A stretch of DNA of 64,000 nt from Annona cherimola (GCA_030490835.1 CM059972.1:39659452-39723451); one strand, 5' to 3'; counted from the first letter of the stretch, positions 23,456 to 35,539 are shown. The notes: generated from the letters alone by a model not told the origin. Numbers and translations: made by a program.

Positions 23456-24830
23456 TTTTTCTTGTTCTATACTTCTGAGTCAATCTTGATAGACGCTAAA
23501 AAGAAATAATCTGATGCAAAAGATACATGATTTAGACATTTACAGAAACAAAACCAACAGAAGCTTGATATCTGAACATCATCAGATTATAGGAATAAAA
23601 TTCATGCCTCTAAATTTTACAGACACCTTTTTTTTATTCATCTATAGACACCTTTTGATTCACTAGAAATTAATGAAATCCCATATGGGGGAAGAAAAAA
23701 ACAAAGCCACAGTAATCAGTCTCTTCTTGCTTTTTATTTTTATTTTTTTCAAGCGCATGCACCATAATCATAAATCAACAAAAAGGTGAGGGACCCCATA
23801 TTTGTGGAAATAGAAAAACATAATTTACAGTTTTGGTGTGCAATCATCAACAGAGAATGATCCCTTAAAACTGGCCTGACAAAAGCATAAACTGGGACAT
23901 CTCCATTTGGGCAAATGATTCTCAAATTTTGGTAATGTAATGTACAAATTGAATGTCATCATATCATCGCAGTCTTGATCCCAGGGAGGATGCCCGTATT
24001 TCACATCCTCCGCGGTCGGCTTCCATCCCATTTCCTAACCATGTACGAAATTCCTTTTTTTGTTCTTCTAATCAATGAATGATTTTCAATTAAACCATCA
24101 ACAGCAAAAATCAATAGCATCATAATCAAAAGTGCAATTAAGCAGAAATTTACGAATTTTACTGTCTTAAAATTTCCATCTTTAAACAAGATAAATGCAA
24201 ATCACACTTGACAATAATTTTCCAAAAAAATCCTCCGCCGATTCAGTTATGATCGTGGAAGATAAAAAAACCTAGTTAGAGCAAACGAACCAAGTACAAA
24301 ATTGTGGGCGAGTTGCAGTTTTATCTTCTTACAAGAATCAACGTTGTCAAATTCACACAGCCTCCAAAACGCGAGATTTAATCAAGGGGTTCCAGCGCAT
24401 GTTGAGACGGATGAGAAGCAAGAATCTAGGGTAGACAGGAGAACCCGATGCACCAACATACATCCAAGATGAGAAGAAGCACGCAGAGGAAGGCAACGAC
24501 CAAAGAGGTGAAAATACCAACAAAATTTCCCACGACGAGGAAATCTTAACAGAAAATCAGTACAAGAAGCGGGAAAAACCTGCAAAAGACGGGCGAGAGA
24601 GAGAGACGGGCAAAAGCCTGTTGACAGGACCGGTATGAAAAATCCCTACTCACTGGCCCAGACTGCCACAGAGGCCTGTCTGCAAATAGTTGGTATCATC
24701 TGATCCCGTATTTGAAACTTTTAAATCCAACGCACCAGATGAATTCGCCTGGATCTAAAGGCGCATGTTATTCGTCGAAAATGCCCGGCTCATGCGCCTG
24801 GGCATAAATGATCAAACCTCGTAAATATGA
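23456..24830 (-). promoter_or_regulatory. Leader and promoter side of the zinc-finger gene
   Basis: Sequence upstream (on the minus strand) of the ATG at 23455. 23990-24050 and 24380-24800 are of balanced composition and may contain leader exons. GAGAGAGAGAGACGGG lies at 24595-24610. A 68-codon frame (24031-23825) starts MGWKPTAEDVKYGHPPWDQD, has coding-like composition and is of unknown nature: an upstream ORF, an unrecognised small gene or an exon. No TATA box could be assigned with confidence. Confidence 0.35.
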
Positions 24831-25103
24831 GGATGTATTTGGCAATTAAAAAAATGCCCAAGTTAAAACTTCTCACTTCACAGGTATCGTATTTTTTTGA
24901 TCATTTGTCACATATTCCTGTACAGCATTCATATTTTCTAATCATTTCCATATAATTATTTATGCAACTAGTCTATCTATTTTAATATTATTTTTCCTAC
25001 TCTTTATCATTACATATATATTATCGAATCATTTTCTTCAAATTAAAAAATTTTTCCCCAAAAGCTTTTTATCTAAAAATTTTATCATTTTCTAAACACA
25101 TGC
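24831..25103 (-). mobile_element. Tourist-like MITE copy
   Basis: GGATGTATTTGGCAATTAA at the left and CTAAACACATGC before TTA at the right; inner CTATCTATTTTAATATTATTT and CTCTTTATCATTAC fit the reverse family pattern. It lies just beyond the zinc-finger gene promoter. Confidence 0.6.
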
Positions 25104-25161
25104 TTAAAAAAACAAATATTCAAATACAAAAAAATTACTTTTACCTTTATCAAAAAAAATT

Positions 25162-25425
25162 ACTTGCACCATGCACTTGGGTGCATTTAACCTATTTTTT
25201 TAATTTTTAAATTTTTTTTATAAAACTATCAATCTATTTATATTTAACATATATATCAATTTTTACCATTTTTGGAGATATATAGATTTTTTTTGTTTTT
25301 TTTAAATCAAACCTCAAAAATGGTAAAATTTGATGCACATATTAAATACACTTAGATTAACAATTGTATAAAAAATTTTAAAATAAAAAATAAACTTTTG
25401 CACTTGGGTGCACCGTAGTAAAGCA
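25162..25425. repeat. Foldback element, family B
   Basis: Ends are TTGCACCATGCACTTGGGTGCATTTAAC and, inverted, TTTTGCACTTGGGTGCAC. Arms share TATCAATTTTTACCATTTTTGGAG against CCTCAAAAATGGTAAAATTTGATG. It stops about 230 bp before the left LTR of the nest. Confidence 0.65.
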
Positions 25426-25654
25426 CACCTGCGTGCATTAGATCTAGCTAGAAAAAGTTATTGATGCATCCTGAGCATTTCGTATACCCTGATACCACCA
25501 TCAACATCATAGTCATGTCCACCTATTTTAAAGTTCTCCTGTGGCCTTGTGAATATGGTTGTAATTTTTTACTCCAAGAACTTTTTATATCTAAGTTCTT
25601 AATCCATGAGTTGAAAATTTAGAGAATGAAATGTCTTTGTAAAATAGGGCAAGA

Positions 25655-26116
25655 TGTTGGGAAAACTTTGTTTAAATCCGTAATTACCCTAGGATCTTTC
25701 ATGCTAAATCACTAAGAAAATAAAACCATAAGCGGAAGCGTACCTGAATCCATGGAAGCAGTTGTTCTTGAATCCTGTGGTTTCTAGGTCTTCAAAGTTA
25801 ATGCCCTAGGATTTTCTGGAGAAGGTGACTCCTCTTTTCCAAAGATGGGATGTTAGAAAAAAAAAACCCTGATAGGTACATAACCTGGAGACCACAACCG
25901 TTTATATAGGAAGTCTATCTTTCGTATTTCTAATTTAACCTATCATAAAAATAGAAATTAAAAATTAGGCTGTAGGATTTCTACGCATAGGAGACTCATA
26001 CTTTATTAGATGATTTATGCCTGTAAAACCTTATAAGATCGCTTTAAAAAGTTGGGTCGTTATTTTTGATAGCGTATATATATAATTAATATATGTGTGT
26101 GTCCAAAATTCCAACA
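25655..26116 (-). repeat. 3' LTR of the old Copia element
   Basis: TGTTGGGAAAACTTTG ... AAAATTCCAACA, 462 bp. Shares ATCACTAAGAAAATAAAACC, AAGCGGAAGCGTACCTGAAT and the region around TTTTCTGG.GAAGG with 46867-47331. Confidence 0.9.
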
Positions 26117-26131
26117 ATCTCCCACTTGGAC
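26117..26131 (-). other. Polypurine tract of the old Copia element
   Basis: On the minus strand GTCCAAGTGGGAGAT abuts the LTR start TGTTGG, the position and composition of a plant Copia plus-strand primer. Confidence 0.7.
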
Positions 26132-26526
26132 TACATATATTTCACAATTATATACATAACCTTATGAGCTCAAAACTTTTGCTATCATACCAAAAATCAT
26201 CTCCGAACAATCTCGTCCATTAATTATACCAACATAGGACCAAGGCGGCCTTTATTACATTTATCGTAACTAGACTCATCCATGATCACATATATCAAAC
26301 ATAACCAAATGACATAAATCAAGTATGGATGCGTAGCATGGAAATTACATGTAATGTGATCTAACATGCCTATTTTCAACTGGTCCGACTTATTTGGTGA
26401 GATCAAATCAAAACCAAAATACTGAATAACCAAAATGCCGAATACTTTATTTCTGCAGAAAATATTCATAACTGTAATATATAAAATGTGTGTCAACCAG
26501 ATAAAAGCATAAAATACAAACTCCCA
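26132..26526. other. Non-coding tail of the old Copia element
   Basis: AT-rich DNA between the RNase H remnant and the polypurine tract. The minus-strand frame 26224-26496 looks non-coding. Confidence 0.4.
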
Positions 26527-28123
26527 CTAAACCAGAGTATCATTAAGTGATACAACACCTATGTGAGCAGTATGCTCATGAAAGACTTTGTGTGGTAGTC
26601 TCTTAGTCAGCAAATCCGCAATCATAGAGTTTGTTCCTATGTACTCTATAGACACTTGACCTTCCTGAATTTTTTCCTTAATAACTAGGAAGTTGAGGTC
26701 AATGAATTTTGACTTCGTTGAGCTCCTATTGTTGTTGGAATATAAGACTGCTGAGTTATTGTCATAAAATAATTTGAGGGGTCCTTCAATTCCATTTATA
26801 ATTTGCAGCCCCATGACAAAAGTTCGCAGTCATATTACCTGATTGGATGTCTCAAAACATGTTATAAATTCAGCTGTCATTGTTAAAGGAGCAACGAGTG
26901 TCTGCTTTGCACTCCTCCAAGAGACAGCTCGTCCAGCAACCAGATAAATATAGCCTGAAGTGGATCTAAGACTGTCCTGGCATCCTGCATGGTCGAAATC
27001 TGAATATCCAATGATCTCTATGTTATCCGACCTCCTGTATGTGAGCTGTAGTGTTTTGTTCTCTGCAGGTATCTTAAAAGCTTTTTGGCTGCTTTCTAAT
27101 GATCCATTCCCGGATTACTTAAGTATCTACCCAACATCTCAACAATGAATGTTATATCTGGACGTGTGCAAACTTTTGGCATACATCAAACTTCCCACTG
27201 CTAAAGCATAAGGGATCTTCTGCATTTCCTTAGATTCAAAATCATTCTTAGGGCACTGATCGAGACTGAATTTGTCTGCCTTGGCAACAGGAGTATCTCC
27301 TAGTTTACAATCCTGCATGCAAAATGTTTCAAGTACTCTTTCAATATAGGCCTTTTGTGATGATCCAAGAATACCTCTAGAATGATCCCAATGTATCTGA
27401 ATTCCTAATATAAAAGTTGCTTCACCAAGACCTTTCATCTCAAATTTGTTTGATAGAAATCTCTTAGTTTCATACAATAAACCTATATCATTACTGGCAA
27501 GTAGTATGTCATCGACATATAAGACTAGAAAAATGTGTTTATTCCCACAGAACTTGTGGTATATACGGTCATCAACCATATTCATCTCGAAACCAAATGA
27601 GATGACAACTTGATGAAATTTGTAATACCATTGACGAGAAGCTTGCTTGAGCCCATAGATGAATTTTTTTAGTTTACAAACCATTCGTTTTGCATCTCCG
27701 GACACAAAATTATCTGGTTGTACCATGTATATGGTCTCATCAATGTTACCATTGAGAAACGCAGTATTTACGTCCATCTGATGTAGCTCAAGGTTAAAAT
27801 GTGCCACTAAAACCATTATTACCCTGAAAGAGTCTTTCGATAAAATCGGAGAGAAAGTCTCTTTATAATCAATGTCTTCCTTTTGAATAAATTCCTTTTG
27901 CGACAAAACGAGCCTTATACATTTCCACATTACCCTTTAAATTCCTTTTGGTTTTAAATATCCATTTACAACCAATGGGCTTTGCACCTTCGGGCAATGA
28001 GACGAGTTCCCAAACGTCATTGTCTCTCATAGACTTAATCTCTTCATCCATGACATTAATCGACTCTTGAGAATTTTTACTTTGCATTACTTGACGAAAG
28101 TTGATAGGATCATCTTCCATCAT
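26527..28123 (-). pseudogene. Reverse transcriptase / RNase H remnant of the old Copia element
   Basis: Minus-strand frames 28123-27869 and 27930-27139 carry the Copia reverse transcriptase, with KPIGCKWIFKTK, QMDVNTAFLNG, IYGLKQASRQWY and the catalytic YVDD (LYVDDILLAS). 26814-26527 carries the end of RNase H (LFYDNNSAVLYSNN, IADLLTKRLP). Frameshifts separate the pieces and several stops lie between 26815 and 27139, so no intact polyprotein can be made. Confidence 0.85.
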
Positions 28124-28132
28124 TGTAATGTC

Positions 28133-29915
28133 TGTTGGTCTCGAGTTTATAGCAACTACCTAAGAGGGGAGGGGTGAATTGGGTATTTTTAAATTCTTTA
28201 CTTAAATAGAAATTTTTCTCCTTTTAGAGTTAATCCCCTTAATGAAACAAGGAAAAAATATGAAGAGAAATAAAATAATAAAACACAGATAATCAAGGCA
28301 TATCAAGAGACAAAGTTTTATAGTGGTTCAGGCAACCTTCCCTACTCCACTCTTCCAAGTTCACACCCGTTGTGACTTGGATTCTACTATTGGATTTCGA
28401 ATACAACTAGAGCAGTAGCTCTCTTTTAGATTCCAGCTCTAGGGGGCTTGCACAAATACAGTACAAGTAGGTGACGAGTCATGCTCCAGTCACAACACTA
28501 CTTTACCTTCACTTAGTTTCGATTTCACATATCAAACCAAGTGGTAAACACAAATAATCAATCGAAAGAAAGAACTACACTTCACAGATTCGTGTAGGCA
28601 GTTTATATCGCGTAGAAGAACTTGTAGAGAGAGTAGAAGGTTCAACAATGGAGCTTTCAGCAACTTGAAACACAGTTCTTCACTTGGAATTGGTGTAGAT
28701 CAACTTAAATGTAAGAGAGAATGGAAGGTAAGCTTATTGAATGCTTCTCTAACCCCTTGCACGTCCCCTTGAAGCCTCTTTTATAATGGAAGATTAAATT
28801 CGAACGTTTGATGGTAGGTGGCGCGCATTTAATGCGTTAACATTCGAATTTTTCTGACCGTTGCGAGCCAAGTCGCATGTGGGGTTGACTTGGTATACGA
28901 CTTCATTCAAGACGCATGGTGGAGTTGACTTCGGATGCGACTTCACCCAAGTCGCAGGCTGGAGTCGACTTCGGGTACGACTTCGGTCTTCAGCTTCCGC
29001 TATAAGTTCCATCTTCAGGTCGACTTGGTCTTAGACTTGACCCAAGTCGCATGTGGAGTCGACTTCGGTTGCGACTTCACCATCCATGTATATATGTTGG
29101 AACTTTGGATTCTTGCGAGTGATCTTGATACTTACATTTCCTTTTCTCATCTTGTTCTTCATTTGATATACTTGGTTTTCCTTGTTTTGTCTTGAGTCTT
29201 AGCGTAATATTCTTCTCTTGAGGGGTTTTTCCTTGTGGCCTTGATTTAGGATGATTGTCCTTCTTGATTTTAGTGTCCAATCTTTAGTACATAGTTATTC
29301 ATGTAATAATATTTCAACTTTGAAGGATTCTGACATAGCTATTTGCTTAAGTCGCTTGCTTGAGTTGACTTAGACTTCAACTTCACTCAAGTCGCATTGC
29401 AGAGTCGACTTGGAAATGCGACTTGACCTTGATATTCGAAGTCTTCTGTATATCAGGACTCGAGTCGTATCTGGAGTCGACTTGGGTCTACGACTTCACC
29501 TAAGTTGCAAGTGGAGTCTACTTCGACTGCGACTTTACTTGTCTCTGAGCCCAATTTCAACTCTGGAACATTTAATGCATTTGAAGTCGTTTCTGGAGTT
29601 GACTTAGGTCCGTGACTTCAACTAAGTCGCAGGTGGAGTCGACTTCGACTGCGACTTCACCTGTCTCTGAGCCCAATTTCAACCCTAGAACATTTAATAC
29701 ATTTGAAGTCGTTTCTTGAGACGACTTGGGAATCGACTTCACCTAAGTCAATAGCTAAGTCGACTTGGAACTGCGACTTGGTCTGCTATATTTTGAAACT
29801 TGAGTTTTTAACCTTTAACAACACTTAGCAACCAAATTAGTACCCAATTACTTCTCAAATTGAGTTGTTAATCATCAAAATATGGATTGTGCTTAATTTG
29901 CCTTGAATTCCAACA
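28133..29915 (-). mobile_element. Solo LTR of the Sirevirus-like family inside the old Copia pol
   Basis: TGTTGGTCTCGAG ... GAATTCCAACA, 1783 bp, with ATGTC (28128-28132) and ATGTT (29916-29920) at its borders, a duplication with one mismatch. It aligns in family features with the LTRs at 31536 and 40631: AGAGGGGAGGGGTGAATTGG near the start, TTCCCTACTCCACTCTTCCA, AGCTCTAGGGGGC, and repeated GGAGTCGACTT / GCGACTTCACC (28860-29790). It separates the integrase remnant from the reverse transcriptase remnant of the host element. Confidence 0.85.
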
Positions 29916-29920
29916 ATGTT

Positions 29921-31530
29921 ATCATGATGTTCTTGGAGAAAGATAATATAATCACTAAAAATTGCATTTCTCCTTTTTCTAGTGGATTTCTTTAATGACA
30001 TTAGTTCTTGAGGTTGTTGAGCTTGATCAGCAAGAATATCCTGTTGACGCTGACAGGGAAGTTGACAATAATGTCTTGTGGTTCCGGTATTATTGCTTGA
30101 ACCATGTCAGGAACAATAATCAAAGGAAAAGTTATTAATTCATCTTCAAAGATATAGTCTCTAACCTTATCCTTCCCCCAAGCTCAATATCCTCAAAGAA
30201 CTGGGCATTTTCTGTTTCAGAAAAGGATCTGGATGTGGGATCATAAAATTTATACCCCCATGACCGTTCAAAATATCCAACAAAATAGCTACAAATTATT
30301 CTTGAGTTCAGTTTCTTTTCATTTGACCTATAAAACATTGCCTCAGCTAGACAACCCCAAATATGTAAATGCTTTATGAATAGTGTTTTGCCCGTCCATA
30401 ATTCATAAGGGGGTTTAGCAGCTGCCTTGGTTGGTACTCTGTTAAGGATATAAACTGCAGTCTTTAATGCCTCTCCCCAGAGTGAGTCTGGTAAAGTAGT
30501 ACGATTGATCATACCCCTTACTCTGTCCTTTAAAGTTCTGTTTCGTCTTTCAGCAACATCATTCATTGTAGGACTTCCTGGTATAGTGTAGTATGGGACG
30601 ATACCTCACTCTTCTAGGAATTTGGCAAAAGGCCCTGGACGTTGTTCACCTGATCCGTAGTATTCACCACCACGATCAGATCTAACGGCCTTAATTGTTT
30701 TGCCAAGTTGATGTTCAACTTTAGTCTTAAAAATTTTAAACACATCCGATGATTGAAACTTCTCATGGATGAGATATAGGTAGTCATAACGAGAGAAATC
30801 GTCTATGAACGTAATAAAATATTACTGACTATTCCAAGAAGCCATAGAGAATGACCAACAAATGTCCATATGTATTAGTTCTAAGACGTCTGAAGACCTG
30901 TTGGCACCGAATCTCCTTATGTTTGTCTATTTTCCCTTAACACAATTAACACAGACTTGGAAATCTAACAAGTCAAGATGATTAAGAATTCTATCTGACA
31001 CAAGTCTCTTAATTCTTTGTTTAAAAATATGTCCTAAACGTTTGTGCCAGAGCAAAGTAGAATTCTCATCAGTTAATTTTCATTTTGTATCACGTGAATT
31101 TACATGTAAGGATTCAACAAAAGAGACAATTGTATCAAACAAATAAATGTTATCATAACAGGATAAAGAGTCAGTACACACAATATTTGAATTTAAAAAA
31201 AGATTAAACTGACTATTTCCAAATGAACAAGAATAGCCAGATTTGTCCAATACAGAAATAGAAACCAAATTTCGTCTAAAAGATGGCACAATATATGTCT
31301 CTTTCAAATCCAAATAAAAATCAGTCTTGAATAATAACCGAAATATGCCTATTGCCTCAACTTCAACTAATTTCTCATCGCCCACGTAGATGAATCTTTC
31401 AGCATCATTTGGTTTTCGGCAGCTCAGATAATCCTGCATAGACACACTTATGTGAGTAGTAATACCAGAATCTATCCACCAAGTATGTCCAGGTATAGAA
31501 GCTAAATTAACCTCAGAACAAACCAAAGTG
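29921..31530 (-). pseudogene. Protease-integrase remnant of the old Copia element
   Basis: The minus frame 31631-31080 (its first part lies in the Sirevirus LTR) carries the aspartic protease motif WWIDSG and a long pre-integrase segment. Further left come LWHKRLGH, DDFSRY and the end of the integrase core (frame 30566-30135: [23 protein letters not shown]). Several stop codons break the stretch 30570-31080. Confidence 0.8.
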
Positions 31531-31535
31531 AGAAG

Positions 31536-33288
31536 TGTTGGTCCCGAGTTGATGGCTAAACCCAAGAGGGGAGGGGTGAATTGGGTTCTTTTAAAAAATC
31601 TTTGGTAAATCAAAAACTTAACCCCTTTCAAAAATTAATCCCCTTATGAAAGCTAATGGAGAGCAAATTAAAATAACGCAGTAATAGAAAACAGAACACA
31701 AGATTTATAGTGGTTCGGGCAAACATTCCCTACTCCACTCTTCCAAGCTCACACTCCGTTGTGACTTGGGTTCCACTATGTATTCCTTGAATACACTTAG
31801 AGTCACCGCTCTCTTCTAGATTCAAAGCTCTAGGGGGCATATACAACTAGAGCCACTTGCTCTCTTCTAGATTCTAGCTCTAGGGGGCATAAACAACTCA
31901 CATGCAAAAGTAGGTGATGAGTCTCACTCCAATCACACCCTACTTTGCATATACTTGATCTTAGCTACCCAAACTAAATCAAGATTTATACAACAAGACA
32001 ATGAAATAAATGAAACTACACTTTACAGATTTGTGTAGGCAGATTTAGCTCGAGGAAGAAGTTAAAGACAGCTGGGATGATGATCGTTGAATCAACTTGC
32101 AGTTTGAAGCTCTTTCTTCCTTTGAAACACTCAAATATGGAGAAAAGGGATTTGAAAGTCTTTCTTGCACTTCTTTTCTCTCTATGATCCTTAGAGTAGT
32201 GAGTATTCTTGTTTCTCACGTTCATTTGAATGTCTTTTTATAGAATGAGGAAGATTGGAACATTGTAGGAGTGGTTGTCGTGCAATAAATGAACTCCAAC
32301 GTTCAAAAATTTGACCGTTATACTCCAAGTCGAAGATGAAGTCGACTTGGCCTGCGACTTGGTTTCCAAGTCGCACATGGAGTCGACTTGGCCTGCGACT
32401 TGGGTTCTTTAGAAACTCAAGTCTGAGACTTGGGTCGACTTGGCTTTCAGACTTTAACTTAAGTTGATCCTGAAGTCGACTTGGGTTGCGACTTGGCTTG
32501 ATCTATTGCAAAAACGCCTTGATCCTCACTTGAAATGTCTTGAATCTTGCAAACCATTTGAAAGCTTTGAGTCCTTGCACAATATATGTATGTTCCTTGC
32601 TTTGCTTTGGACTCACTTGGTCTTCACAACTTGGATATTACTCCATTTGGAAGCTAGCTTGAAGATTTGCTTTGAGCTTGACAGACTTGATTTGAATTTG
32701 TACTTAGATTCTTGCTTTGATCTTCAAAACTTAAGTTTCTCTTTAAGAGTAGTCTTTACACCTCATTTGTATGTGAGAAACTTCAAATGGATGTCTTGAA
32801 TATGCTTTGAAACTTCAGCTTAGACCTCAAAACTTCTCAAGTCGAAGTTGGAGTCGACCTGGTTTGCGACTTCGCCCAAGTCGCACTTGGAGTCGACTTC
32901 GTCTGCGACTTCGTAATCTTCGGGAGCCAGATTTCAACGCTGGACATTTTTGTGCACTTTGAAGTCGATGCTGGAGTCGACTTCGTATGCGACTTGACTA
33001 CCCAAGTCGCATGTGGAGTCGACTTGGCCTGCGACTTCACTCGTCAGAATTCCATTTTCAACTCTGTCCAGTTTTGGCTTGTTTGAAGTCGTTTGTGGAG
33101 TCGACTTCACTATCGACTTCACTCCCAAGTCGAAGTTCAAGTCGACTCGAAGATCGACTTGACTTCTCTGCTTTCCTTAAACACTTGGCAAACATATTAG
33201 TCATATATATATACTCAAATTAGTTCTTGGTAATCATCAAAACTCAATCCTTGGTCAATTTGTTTTATTTTGAACATTGTTTCCAACA
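31536..33288 (-). repeat. 3' LTR of the Sirevirus-like element
   Basis: TGTTGGTCCCGAG ... TTGTTTCCAACA. It differs from 40631-42383 by at least seven substitutions, all transitions, at 31699, 31774, 31973, 32262, 32477, 32892 and 32986. Sub-structure: a twofold unit with CTCTCTTCTAGATT and AGCTCTAGGGGGCAT at 31800-31890, and about ten GTCGAC sites between 32340 and 33160. Short open frames inside it are incidental to the repeats. Confidence 0.95.
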
Positions 33289-33302
33289 ATCTCCCCCTTT
33301 TT
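33289..33302 (-). other. Polypurine tract of the Sirevirus-like element
   Basis: Minus strand AAAAAGGGGGAGAT directly precedes the 3' LTR start TGTTGG. Confidence 0.9.
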
Positions 33303-33729
33303 GATGATTGACAAAACTTCATTTGAGTTGACACCTTTCAAAAAAAATTCAAACATGTTCATTTGAGAAAACAGAGCATATAAGTATCTTTGAACATATA
33401 ATTTAGAGTTTTGAGTTTAAATGAGAACATTTTCAGAACATTAGTCATTTTGGCATAGAGTATGCTTGAATACCTTACAAGCCATATATTGAGTATTAAT
33501 CATTAAGAATACTTTGTATTCATAAAAATTGCAATCACTTATCAAATATATCAATCATATCAATCAAAAACCAATAAAACATCTTTTCATATATATATAT
33601 GAAGTTTCATTACAGAGAACAAAAATTAAAGCATAAATGAAACCTTAAATACAATGTACCCAACCCAAAACTTAAAAAAAAAACTTTCAACTCGATTCCT
33701 ATTCTATCTATTCTCTCTCCCCCTTTTTG
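33303..33729. other. Spacer between the extra ORF and the polypurine tract
   Basis: AT-rich, no frame of note. 33717-33735 (CTCCCCCTTTTTGTCAATCA) closely resembles the plus-strand complement of the true polypurine tract and could be a second PPT copy, a known Sirevirus habit. Confidence 0.5.
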
Positions 33730-35298
33730 TCAATCAAGCAAAAATAATGATTTGATGAATTGAAATTGAGAGATCGGATATGGAATAGGTTTGATGGGAC
33801 AATGATGGGCCGAGGAGTAAACAAGAGAAGCGTGATCGGGAGTTGCCTCTCTATGAACTGAACCCGACTCGTAGGGATCGAGTTCAGGCATGGGTCTCTT
33901 CTTATGATGGCCTGAGGCAAGATGATAGCGGATATTTCGCATTTCCCGCTCGATTCTATCTTGTCGGGAATGCATATCTTCAAGCGCATTAAGGACACCG
34001 GTGACAAGACTTGTCATCCGATTTTCTTGATAGCCCATTTCTGTCCTCATGGCAATGATTTCATCTTTGAGATCCCTTAGGGTGACCTCCTCAGAAGAGG
34101 TGGGAGGCACCCGTTCTCTTGCAGCGGACCCTTGTGGAGAGTAAGATCCGTGCGATGGAGGAGAAGCGGCCCGTGCAGGTGAAGCCATGGGAGATTGCTC
34201 CCCCTCAGCTTGTGCTTGGTCTTCTCGATGCTCTTCTTCTGGAGCTTCGGACCTGAGTTCAAGCACATTTATCTTCATCCTCTGGATTAGTGCTTTGTTG
34301 ATTGCATTGGTGGACTTGAGCACTTCGAATGGCTCGCCTTCAATGTCCACTTCAAAATGTTCGAGGATCTTTGTGATCCAAGTGCCGTAAGGAAGGACTC
34401 CCCTCGGATTATCCTTTCGACTCGCCAAGGCTTCTAGAAACAATCTAGGTAGACTCACCTTGACTTTATTTGTTACTTTCCATAAGATCCCAGCTTCTTG
34501 TGGGTTCAATTGATTTCTTCCACCGCCCTTTGGGTAGATGCAGTGGGCAATGAGAAGTCTTAGAACCCGTAGTCTTGGTGATAAATCCATGTATCGAAGA
34601 AATTTGATGCCCGGATGATACTTGTTACTCCGGGTGAGCTGATTGTATATCTGATCCATTGTGAGATCCTCAGGAAAAGGTTCTTCAACATAGGGGACTC
34701 CAAGTATTTGTCCTAAATGACTCATTGCTCTGGTCTGGCTTGGATTGAACCCGATTCCAAAATCCATTTCCACTTCTTTGACATATGTACCAAAATTTTC
34801 TTCATCCCACTCATAGTAAAAGATTCTGGTAAGATCTGGATAGACCCTGTCATCCTCCTTTAGCAATTTGGTCCATCCTTGAAAATCTAATAGGTCTTCT
34901 ATGTCGGACCCATAATCTTTTAAAAATTTAAAATCTATGATTTTTGGTATGAATACCTTTCGTTCATAGAAGTTCTTGTAGAATCGGCCATGATTGATCT
35001 CTGTTCTGAAATAGGTAGTGGGCATCTTTAGTACTTGAGTTTTTCCAGCCACGGCGCCCCTTCTACTTGCCCCGGAGTGTGTGCTCTGTGAGGTTTGGGC
35101 TTGTTCCTCACGACCCGCAGTGTTGGATGGAGTTCCTTCTTGGAATCGGACTCTTCTGCCCATAGATGTAGAGGGTTCCTCTCTTGCCCTTTTTGCGGGT
35201 GTCCTAGCTTTTCTAGGAATTTCTTTCTCTGTGAGAGATTTGGAAGGTCTAGGCACAGGCTTTTGTGATGGTTTTGAGACGGCTTTCTTTGGGGCCAT
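33730..35298 (-). CDS. Extra ORF of the Sirevirus-like element, plant transposon-protein-like
   Basis: 522 codons, uninterrupted, sense to the element, placed where some Sireviruses carry an env-like ORF. Residues 1-90 are basic and rich in Ser, Pro and Lys (MAPKKAVSKPSQKPVPRPSK). A globular middle (about 95-350) has FYERKVFIPKIIDF, YPDLTRIFYYEW, GFNPSQTRAMSHLGQILGVP, HCIYPKGGGRN and LPRLFLEALASRK. This layout resembles the 'putative plant transposon protein' domain seen in many plant retroelements. Residues about 370-405 are a disordered Ser/Pro stretch, followed by a helical, charged segment (LRDLKDEIIAMRTEMGYQEN to EREMRNIRYHL) that looks like a coiled coil. There is no signal peptide and no membrane segment, so a membrane envelope role is not supported. 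The function is unknown. Confidence 0.75.
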   Translation of the reverse strand: MAPKKAVSKPSQKPVPRPSKSLTEKEIPRKARTPAKRAREEPSTSMGRRVRFQEGTPSNTAGREEQAQTSQSTHSGASRRGAVAGKTQVLKMPTTYFRTEINHGRFYKNFYERKVFIPKIIDFKFLKDYGSDIEDLLDFQGWTKLLKEDDRVYPDLTRIFYYEWDEENFGTYVKEVEMDFGIGFNPSQTRAMSHLGQILGVPYVEEPFPEDLTMDQIYNQLTRSNKYHPGIKFLRYMDLSPRLRVLRLLIAHCIYPKGGGRNQLNPQEAGILWKVTNKVKVSLPRLFLEALASRKDNPRGVLPYGTWITKILEHFEVDIEGEPFEVLKSTNAINKALIQRMKINVLELRSEAPEEEHREDQAQAEGEQSPMASPARAASPPSHGSYSPQGSAARERVPPTSSEEVTLRDLKDEIIAMRTEMGYQENRMTSLVTGVLNALEDMHSRQDRIEREMRNIRYHLASGHHKKRPMPELDPYESGSVHREATPDHASLVYSSAHHCPIKPIPYPISQFQFIKSLFLLD

Positions 35299-35539
35299 TT
35301 GGAATGAGATATGAGGTTTGAAAATGGAGTTGTGATAGGCTGCCTGTTGGCAAGAAAATGAGAGAGAGAAGCCGGAGATGGAGGATTCAACCGGAGAATC
35401 GCCGGAAAAAATGGTATGCCGGAGGAGAGAATCGCCGGGAGAGAAGAAAAAAAGGATGGTCTGGCGGGAAATGAGGGAGAAAGAAAAAGAAAGGAAAGAA
35501 ATAGAGAAGAGAAAGGAATTCGGACGGTCGCGCGCTCGC
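35299..35539 (-). promoter_or_regulatory. Purine/pyrimidine-biased leader before the extra ORF
   Basis: Between the GTCGAC array and the ORF start the plus strand is strongly GA-rich (35425-35520), so the sense strand is CT-rich, like a plant pyrimidine patch or a leader. It may serve transcription or splicing of the extra ORF. This is inference. Confidence 0.35.

Noticed and set aside
32340..33160. GTCGAC array as a CRISPR-like or satellite array
   Set aside because: Units and spacers are irregular, it is confined to LTRs of a plant retrotransposon, and there are no cas genes.
33730..35298. Extra ORF as a viral-type envelope glycoprotein
   Set aside because: No signal peptide, membrane segment or Cys-rich ectodomain; position alone is not enough.
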